Below are positions 1-6,004 of a DNA stretch of 8,885 bases, one piece after another. The stretch covers positions 1 to 8,885 of the forward strand of contig JANTFY010000085.1 in the NCBI GenBank assembly GCA_024763185.1, read 5' to 3'. The notes below the pieces were generated by a model. It was not told the origin of the DNA, searched no databases, and worked only from the letters and a program-made list of their open reading frames with translations. Origin of the DNA: Gammaproteobacteria bacterium (GTDB lineage Bacteria > Pseudomonadota > Gammaproteobacteria > GCA-001735895). A program made the position numbers and the translations under genes. Each line of letters opens with the position of its first letter. Position 1 is the stretch's first letter.

Positions 1-792
1 CCACCACCGGCGACCCGCAATGTTCAATACCAGGCAGATGTGCAAAGTCATCCGGTCGGCGATACCTCCTATTTTAAAACCAGCCGAGGATTAAACCCGC
101 TGGTCAATGCCGCTGCGACCCTGATTGCCGTGTTTGAAAAAACGCGCAGTTCTTTATCACATCCGGATGTCGGGGGGTTGCATCAGCGCCTGGTGCGGGA
201 AATAAAACTGTTTGAAAAGCAGGCTACCGAGATCGGTATCAAGCCCGAAATCGTGCTGTCTGCGCGTTATTGTGTCTGTGCAGCCCTTGACGAGGCGGTG
301 CTGAATACGCCCTGGGGTTCTGAAAGTGCCTGGCCGCAACGAACCTTGCTCAGTGTTTTTCATAACGAGACATCGGGTGGAGAAAAGTTTTTTCAGATCC
401 TGCAGCGCATGCTCGAGTCTCCCGCTGAAAACCTCGACATACTGGAGCTTATGTATATTTTTCTAAGTCTTGGCTTTGAAGGTAAATACCGCGTGATTCA
501 TCGTGGCAGGGACATGATTGAACAATTGCGCGATGAATTGTATACCGCTATTCGCCGCCAAACCGGTGACTATGAGCGCTCACTGTCGCCACATTGGCAG
601 GGCCTTGGAAAGACGCGCAAGTCGTTAACTAATTACCTGCCCATTTGGGTGGTAGCCAGCATACTGTGCGCCGTGTTATTGATCAGTTATTCCGGCTTCA
701 GGGTGTGGCTGTTTGAATCCTCCTCTCCCGTGGTTGAGCAACTTGATGAAATTACCGATACGCGCATTATCGCCAGGCCCGGCAAGAGTTAA
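1..792 (+). CDS. tssL: T6SS inner-membrane protein TssL (DotU/IcmH family), 5' partial
   Basis: TssL is an inner-membrane protein of the T6SS trans-envelope complex. It pairs with TssM and helps recruit the baseplate. The frame is open from base 1 (starting Pro-Pro-Pro-Ala) to a TAA at 790-792, giving 263 visible residues. A GTG at 40 is an in-frame possible start, but the open, proline-rich sequence before it resembles the variable N-terminus of the family, so I call the gene 5' truncated by the window. Family signatures (fragment numbering): YCVCAALDEAVLNTPWG at 90-106, FHNETSGG at 120-127 and LGFEGKYR at 157-164. One C-terminal membrane helix lies at about 213-235 (LPIWVVASILCAVLLISYSG), as expected for a tail-anchored cytoplasmic domain. 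Only about 28 residues follow it, so there is no OmpA-like peptidoglycan-binding extension; another protein would have to anchor the complex to the wall. tssM follows after 50 bases. Confidence 0.95.
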   Translation, partial: PPPATRNVQYQADVQSHPVGDTSYFKTSRGLNPLVNAAATLIAVFEKTRSSLSHPDVGGLHQRLVREIKLFEKQATEIGIKPEIVLSARYCVCAALDEAVLNTPWGSESAWPQRTLLSVFHNETSGGEKFFQILQRMLESPAENLDILELMYIFLSLGFEGKYRVIHRGRDMIEQLRDELYTAIRRQTGDYERSLSPHWQGLGKTRKSLTNYLPIWVVASILCAVLLISYSGFRVWLFESSSPVVEQLDEITDTRIIARPGKS

Positions 793-842
793 ATAAACAT
801 AAATAAAATCGTGTCATTTAAAAAAGGCTGTACCCGTTAATA

Positions 843-3800
843 ATGAAAAAAATTGTCGACTTTTTCACCAATCGAATCGTGATATCCCTCATCGGGCTGA
901 TCGCGCTGTCCTTTATCATCTGGTTCGCCGGGCCTTTATTTAAATTTGGTGAAAATAATAGTGCCCCGCTGGGCGGTGAAACGGCAAGATTGATTGCCAT
1001 AATCGTCCTGCTGCTTTTATGGGGGCTGAATAACCTGCGCATTCAACTCATGAATAAAAAACATAACGATGAGTTGGTGGGAGACCTGGAACAGAACCAG
1101 GGGGCCATGAATGCCGAGGCTGATTACGAACAGACTGCCGAAGAGATGGACCAGATCAGTTCGCGCTTTTCGGATGCCCTGGCCACGTTGTCAAAGTTGA
1201 AATTCAAGGGAAAAAACAAGAGCAAGGCATTATACGAGCTACCCTGGTATATCATCATCGGTCCGCCGGGATCAGGAAAAACCACGGCGTTGGTGAATTC
1301 CAGCCTCGATTTTCCATTGGCGGATAAATTCGGCAAGGGCGCCTTGCAGGGCATAGGCGGTACCCGCAATTGTGACTGGTGGTTTACCAATGAAGCGGTA
1401 TTAATCGATACTGCCGGACGCTATACCACGCAAGACAGTCACAAGGTCGTGGACAGTTCTGCATGGGAAGGTTTTCTGTCGCTGCTGAAGAAAAACCGGC
1501 GCCGTCGTCCAATCAATGGCGCCATAGTGGCCATCAGTATTCATGATTTACTGTTACAGACCGAAGAGGAGCGTCAGCAGCACGCTAAAATTATTCGTAC
1601 CCGTATTGATGAACTGATGCAAAAGCTGGAAATACGCTTTCCGCTTTACCTGATGTTCACCAAGTCTGATCTGGTGTCCGGGTTTTCCGAATTCTTTGAC
1701 GACCTGGGAAAGGAAGATCGCGAACAGGTGTGGGGGGTGACCTTACCCAATGCCGATAAACCCTCGCAAAGCCCGGACTTTGATTTTTTTGCAGACGAAC
1801 TGCAACAGCTGTTAAAGCGGGTTTACGACCGGGAATTATCGCGCATGCACCAGGAAAGGGATGTTAAAAGGCGCGCCTTGATACAGGGTTTTCCTCAGCA
1901 GCTGGACAATCTCAGGACAGTACTGGAAAGTTTTGTAAAACAGACTTTCGTTAAAAACCGCTTCCAGTTCCAGCCTTATTTGCGCGGTGTTTATTTCACC
2001 AGTGGAACCCAGGATGGCACCCCCATCGACCGTATGATGACGGCCGTCTCATCAAATTTTGGCTTTGAACGTGAAAACCTGCCGATGCAGCAAGGGCATG
2101 GCAAGAGTTATTTTCTGGGCAAGCTGTTTCGCGAGGTTATCTTTCCGGAATCTGAACTGGTGGGTTCCAACCGCAAGTATGAAATCCTTTTCAAATGGTC
2201 ACAGCGCAGTGCCTATATTGGACTCGTGGTATTGGCGATTGCCCTGATAGTTGTCTGGGCTTCCAGTATCGGTCGTCATGATGAATATATGTCGGAAGTG
2301 AGTGGTTATATCGCCGAGTTTAATGCGGAAAATAAACGTATCAGTGTCTGGAACAAGGATGCCAGGGTAGTGGTGCCGGCACTCAATGCGCTGGCCCGGG
2401 CCAGCATCGTCTATGACCAGGACGAGCACCCCTGGTTATCCGGCCTGGGTCTGTATGACAGTAATGTAGACAAGTCAGCCACACAGGCCTATGAAGCTCA
2501 ACTGAAACAACTGCTGATGCCGCGTATTATCTATTACCTGGAGAAAAAACTGGTTCAGGGGCATCTGGGTGGCGACCTTTACCACAGTTTTCGCACTTAC
2601 CTGATGTTCAATAAAGTGCAACATATGGACAAGCAATTGATCATGGACTGGTTTGTCACTGACTGGAAGGATACCATGCAGGGCGAGGCCAGTGATCGCA
2701 AGGCCCTGGAAAAACACCTGCAGGCTTTACTGGACCTGGAACTGGAGCCTTATAAACTGAATGACCAGTTGCTGAAGCAAACTCGTAAATTGTTACTGCG
2801 CGTGCCGGTCCATCAGCGCATCTACAGCCGAATTCGCACCAATCCTGAATTCAACCAGAAAATTGATTTGTTGAACCTGTTCGGAGAAACCGTCAGGGAA
2901 ACCTTTGCCATGTCTGAGCAGGCTCAGGAAGACCTGATGATACCTTTTATGTTTACCAAGGAGGGTTATGACAGCATCGATTTATCCACCAGTTCTCCGG
3001 TCATTGCCGATATTGTCAATGAACGCTGGGTATTATCCGATGATGAAAAAGCCCGGGTTGATTTCATTGAGGATGACCTGGATGAAATCAGCAGCAAGGT
3101 CAAGGAACTGTATCTGGCCGATTTTTCAGCGCACTGGAACAAGGCGCTGAACAGCTTGAAGGTGGGTAATTTCAAGAGCTTGAAACAGGCGGGTGATGTG
3201 CTGGCACTGTTTATCGACCCGGTGTATTCACCTCTGCGAGCCATTTTGCAGGTTACTGCGGACAACACCCAATTATCATCGCAGCTGGCACAAAACCTGG
3301 ACGAGGATCATGGTGAAGGCACGGCCGGTAAAGTAACCTCGTTGTTGGCAGACAAGTTTAAAGGTACCAAGGTTGACCAGGATTTCAGAAAGCTCAACAA
3401 TCTGTTGCGTGAAAGCAGTAAGCGTCCGGCTCCGATCAACTCCGTGATTCAACAGATCGAGAAACTGAATGAATTTATCGGCCAGATTTCGATTTCACCG
3501 GAACCCAATAAAAAAGCGTTCCAGGTGGCCAAGGCGCGCTATCAAAGTGGTGCGGGCAACGCCATTACTTCGCTACGCACCTCTTCAAAAAATTTACCGG
3601 AACCGGTAAAAGGCTGGATGGAGTCTTTGTCGGATGAAAGCTGGAAAATTGTATTATCTGCGACACATCAATATATTAACGCTGAGTGGAAAAACCAGGT
3701 TTACGATGTCTATCGTGATGGCCTGGCGGGTCGCTATCCATTGAAAACCAATGCCAAAAATGAACTCGCACTGCTTGATTTCAGTGACTTTTTCAAACCC

Positions 3801-4397
3801 GGAGGCACGCTGGATAAGTTTTTTATCGAGTTTGTTAAACCCTTTATCAATACGCGCAAGGGTTGGCAGAACCGTGTGGTTGATAATCGTTCTGTTGGCT
3901 TGAAATCATCGACCATCAAGCAAATCAGAAGAGGCCAGGATATTAAAAATGTTTTCTTTCGGGAGAATCCTGAAGCACCCAGTATTTCCTTTCAGTTAAA
4001 ACCCTATCGTATGGAAAAAATTGATGCCCGTTTCTGGCTCGACGTCGGCAGCCAGCGCATCAGTTATAACCATGGCCCCAAATTCTGGAAAGACCTCCAC
4101 TGGTCGGCTGATGATGAAAATACCCGCGTACGTATTGTGTTTGAAGACCTGCAGGAAAATTATCATGAAAAAACCTATGAAGGCCCCTGGGCCTGGTTCA
4201 GGTTGCAGGACGATTCAAAGCTGAGCAAAACGAAAAAAAGCAATATATTTCTGGTCAACTACAGTGTCACGGAAAGCGAAAGCCATAAGAAAACCATTAT
4301 TAAACGAACCATTCAATACCTGATAAAAGCCAAGAGTGTGAATAATCCCTTTAGTAAAAACTTACTGGGCTCATTCAAATGCCCCGGGTCAATATAA
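843..4397 (+). CDS. tssM: T6SS membrane-complex core protein TssM (IcmF family)
   Basis: TssM forms the trans-envelope channel with TssL and the lipoprotein TssJ. The 1184 residues are a normal full length. Membrane helices are at about 13-30, 47-62 and 458-477, so the N-terminal part is a hairpin with a cytoplasmic NTPase domain and residues from about 478 on are periplasmic. Walker A is GPPGSGKT at 140-147, followed by LIDTAGRY at 187-194 (DTAG, G3/Walker B-like) and TKSD at 273-276 (G4-like), so the nucleotide site looks intact, which is not so in every TssM. The C-terminal beta-rich IcmF_C region (about 1030-1184) ends in the family-typical NPFSK...FKCPG, the side that contacts TssJ in studied systems. 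The start fits the usual short charged stretch before the first helix. Its ribosome-binding site is weak (AAGG about 15 bases upstream). No frameshift is seen. Confidence 0.97.
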   Translation: MKKIVDFFTNRIVISLIGLIALSFIIWFAGPLFKFGENNSAPLGGETARLIAIIVLLLLWGLNNLRIQLMNKKHNDELVGDLEQNQGAMNAEADYEQTAEEMDQISSRFSDALATLSKLKFKGKNKSKALYELPWYIIIGPPGSGKTTALVNSSLDFPLADKFGKGALQGIGGTRNCDWWFTNEAVLIDTAGRYTTQDSHKVVDSSAWEGFLSLLKKNRRRRPINGAIVAISIHDLLLQTEEERQQHAKIIRTRIDELMQKLEIRFPLYLMFTKSDLVSGFSEFFDDLGKEDREQVWGVTLPNADKPSQSPDFDFFADELQQLLKRVYDRELSRMHQERDVKRRALIQGFPQQLDNLRTVLESFVKQTFVKNRFQFQPYLRGVYFTSGTQDGTPIDRMMTAVSSNFGFERENLPMQQGHGKSYFLGKLFREVIFPESELVGSNRKYEILFKWSQRSAYIGLVVLAIALIVVWASSIGRHDEYMSEVSGYIAEFNAENKRISVWNKDARVVVPALNALARASIVYDQDEHPWLSGLGLYDSNVDKSATQAYEAQLKQLLMPRIIYYLEKKLVQGHLGGDLYHSFRTYLMFNKVQHMDKQLIMDWFVTDWKDTMQGEASDRKALEKHLQALLDLELEPYKLNDQLLKQTRKLLLRVPVHQRIYSRIRTNPEFNQKIDLLNLFGETVRETFAMSEQAQEDLMIPFMFTKEGYDSIDLSTSSPVIADIVNERWVLSDDEKARVDFIEDDLDEISSKVKELYLADFSAHWNKALNSLKVGNFKSLKQAGDVLALFIDPVYSPLRAILQVTADNTQLSSQLAQNLDEDHGEGTAGKVTSLLADKFKGTKVDQDFRKLNNLLRESSKRPAPINSVIQQIEKLNEFIGQISISPEPNKKAFQVAKARYQSGAGNAITSLRTSSKNLPEPVKGWMESLSDESWKIVLSATHQYINAEWKNQVYDVYRDGLAGRYPLKTNAKNELALLDFSDFFKPGGTLDKFFIEFVKPFINTRKGWQNRVVDNRSVGLKSSTIKQIRRGQDIKNVFFRENPEAPSISFQLKPYRMEKIDARFWLDVGSQRISYNHGPKFWKDLHWSADDENTRVRIVFEDLQENYHEKTYEGPWAWFRLQDDSKLSKTKKSNIFLVNYSVTESESHKKTIIKRTIQYLIKAKSVNNPFSKNLLGSFKCPGSI

Positions 4398-4438
4398 ATC
4401 GTGTTGACCGGCCTGAACATGACCCTGGAATTTGTTAC

Positions 4439-5173
4439 ATGAATACTGGAGTGCAGACAGGTTTATACGGAAAATTACCCGCCTACGGCGATTTTATATT
4501 CCGTAATTTGAATTCATCGTTTATCAATCCCTGGGATGAATGGTTGCAACACTTTATTTCAGGATCCCGGGAACAGATCGGTGAAGACTGGCTTAATATT
4601 TATTTGACCAGCCCTATCTGGCGCTTTGCCTTTTCACCGGGTGTGATTGATGCTTACACCTGGGCCGGTCTTATCATGCCCAGCGTGGATCGCGTGGGCC
4701 GATATTTCCCCATCAGTGTTGTCAAAGCGTTTGCTGGCCATGTGTCGCCGGTCAATGTTCTCAAACAACAACAAGCCTGGTATCAACAGGTGGAAGAATT
4801 TTGTCTGCAGGCCCTGGATGGCAAGATTGATGCTGATCAATTGATCGGCGCGGTGGAAACCTGTCAGATCCATGCCCAGGATAATTATCAACCCACCGGC
4901 CATCTGGGAGAAATGGGGCCACAGATATTTGGCTTGACAGATCAGGATGAAACGTCCATCGATACCCTGCTGCCGTATTGGCTTAATGCATCATTGAGTA
5001 GCAGTTTGTCGAGTTTCAGTCTCTGGCAAACAGCCGGGTCGGAATTAATCAGCCCCATGTTGTTTTGTTGCCAGGGCCTGCCACCCATTGGCGGTATAGG
5101 TTCGATGCTTGATGGCCAATGGCAGTTGAGAAACTGGAAAATCCCTTATAACCTGCAGATTGAAGGTTCGTAG
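4439..5173 (+). CDS. tagF: T6SS post-translational repressor TagF (DUF2094 family)
   Basis: TagF is a cytoplasmic protein. In P. aeruginosa and Agrobacterium it holds the T6SS off, independently of or together with PppA, acting through the FHA protein. The product is 244 residues from the start chosen here. Signatures: GLYGKLPAYGDF at 8-19, SPIWRF at 58-63 and PSVDRVGRYFP at 81-91, all hallmark TagF blocks. An in-frame ATG at 4379 would add 20 residues and overlap the end of tssM by 19 bases. I prefer 4439 because family members normally begin only a few residues before the GLYGKLP block, and GGAA at 4427-4430 sits 8 bases before this ATG. The protein is separate from PppA, unlike the TagF-PppA fusion of Agrobacterium. 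It lies between tssM and pppA, as in P. aeruginosa HSI-I. Confidence 0.93.
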   Translation: MNTGVQTGLYGKLPAYGDFIFRNLNSSFINPWDEWLQHFISGSREQIGEDWLNIYLTSPIWRFAFSPGVIDAYTWAGLIMPSVDRVGRYFPISVVKAFAGHVSPVNVLKQQQAWYQQVEEFCLQALDGKIDADQLIGAVETCQIHAQDNYQPTGHLGEMGPQIFGLTDQDETSIDTLLPYWLNASLSSSLSSFSLWQTAGSELISPMLFCCQGLPPIGGIGSMLDGQWQLRNWKIPYNLQIEGS

Positions 5174-5177
5174 AGTT

Positions 5178-5222
5178 ATGTTTGTTCAGGTAACAGCTAC
5201 GCGACCGGGTAGCGGACGATGA
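5178..5222 (+). CDS. possible 14-codon leader ORF before pppA
   Basis: ATG at 5178 opens a short frame (MFVQVTATRPGSGR) that ends at TGA 5220-5222. This stop overlaps the pppA start codon as ATGA (5219-5222), the usual layout for translational coupling. It begins just after the tagF stop codon, and only a poor AGAG lies upstream. There is no homology-type evidence and it could easily be chance. It is listed because it spans nearly the whole tagF-pppA gap and would carry ribosomes through the small hairpin there. Confidence 0.15.
   Translation: MFVQVTATRPGSGR
5196..5213 (+). promoter_or_regulatory. small hairpin over the pppA ribosome-binding region
   Basis: GCTAC at 5196-5200 can pair perfectly with GTAGC at 5209-5213 around an 8-base loop (GCGACCGG). 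The structure ends 5 bases before the pppA ATG at 5219 and covers the only purine-rich stretch that could serve as its ribosome-binding site. No U-tract follows, so it is not an intrinsic terminator. A role in damping phosphatase translation is inference only; a 5-bp stem is weak. Confidence 0.2.
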
Positions 5223-5998
5223 AAGAAATTACCGTCAGGCGCCCGATTAGCTGGAAATCGGCTGAAAATACCAACGTTGGCATGGTCAGGGAGATTAATG
5301 AAGATGCGATCCTGTCACTACCGGATATACAGCTATGGGTAGTTGCGGATGGCATGGGTGGCTATGAAGCCGGTAATGTCGCCAGCAATATGATAGTCCA
5401 GTCACTCCAGCAAGTCTCGCCCAAACCCTCTTTAAATGAACTGGTCAATTCGATTGAAGACCGTCTGATTGATGTCAATCATCGCATACAGGAATACTCG
5501 GATATCATGCTGGATGGTCGTACCTTTGGCAGTACCGTGGTATCGCTGTTGATCAAGGGTCGTGTTGGCGTCTGCCTGTGGGCTGGCGATTCCCGTCTGT
5601 ACCGTTTTCGCAATAAACAACTGGTTCAACTGTCGCGCGATCATAGCCAGGTGGAGGAGCAGATCCAGCAGGGTTTGCTCACCGCAGAGCAGGCTGAAAA
5701 TCACCCGGAATCGAATGTGATTACTCGGGCCATAGGTGCCAGTGAGGAAATCTATATCGATATCAATGTTTTCAGCACGCAACTGGGCGATATCTTTTTA
5801 CTGTGCAGTGATGGTTTGTATAACCAGGTTTCCGAGTCGGCCATGTCTACGACCTTATCCAGCATGACGATTGATCAGGCCGTGGATAGCCTGATTCAGC
5901 AGGCTCTTGATCATGGTGCGGATGACAATGTGTCGGTGATACTGGTAAAAGGGGAGCAAGACAAAGCATCCAGGACCTCGACGACAACAGGTGTTTAA
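5219..5998 (+). CDS. pppA: T6SS PP2C-type Ser/Thr protein phosphatase PppA
   Basis: PppA is a cytoplasmic metal-dependent phosphatase that removes phosphate from the targets of PpkA (Fha1 in P. aeruginosa) and so switches T6SS assembly off. The 259 residues are one PP2C domain of normal length. Motifs in order: VREINEDA at 23-30, VADGMGG at 42-48 (metal-binding Asp44), FGSTVVSL at 103-110, AGDSRLYRF at 122-130, SRDHS at 139-143, NVITRAIG at 166-173, LLCSDGL at 194-200 and ADDNVSVIL at 234-242. The acidic metal ligands (Asp29, Asp44, Asp197, Asp236) are all present, so it should be active. The start is the first ATG after an in-frame TAG at 5210, and no strong ribosome-binding site precedes it. 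A short Ser/Thr-rich tail ends the protein. ppkA starts 6 bases after the stop and in the same reading frame. Confidence 0.95.
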   Translation: MKEITVRRPISWKSAENTNVGMVREINEDAILSLPDIQLWVVADGMGGYEAGNVASNMIVQSLQQVSPKPSLNELVNSIEDRLIDVNHRIQEYSDIMLDGRTFGSTVVSLLIKGRVGVCLWAGDSRLYRFRNKQLVQLSRDHSQVEEQIQQGLLTAEQAENHPESNVITRAIGASEEIYIDINVFSTQLGDIFLLCSDGLYNQVSESAMSTTLSSMTIDQAVDSLIQQALDHGADDNVSVILVKGEQDKASRTSTTTGV

Positions 5999-6004
5999 TC
6001 GCTT

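Noticed and set aside
40..792. GTG at 40 as the true start of tssL
   Set aside because: The frame stays open to base 1 with no stop, and the residues before the GTG look like the proline-rich variable N-terminus of DotU proteins. No ribosome-binding site supports the GTG.
793..842. Promoter in the AT-rich tssL-tssM gap
   Set aside because: The gap has -10-like AT runs (ataaataaaat) but no matching -35 hexamer at proper spacing, and the genes read as one operon.
4379..4438. Earlier tagF start at 4379, overlapping tssM
   Set aside because: It adds 20 residues of non-family sequence. The ATG at 4439 is better placed before the conserved GLYGKLP block and has GGAA 8 bases upstream. It is not fully excluded.
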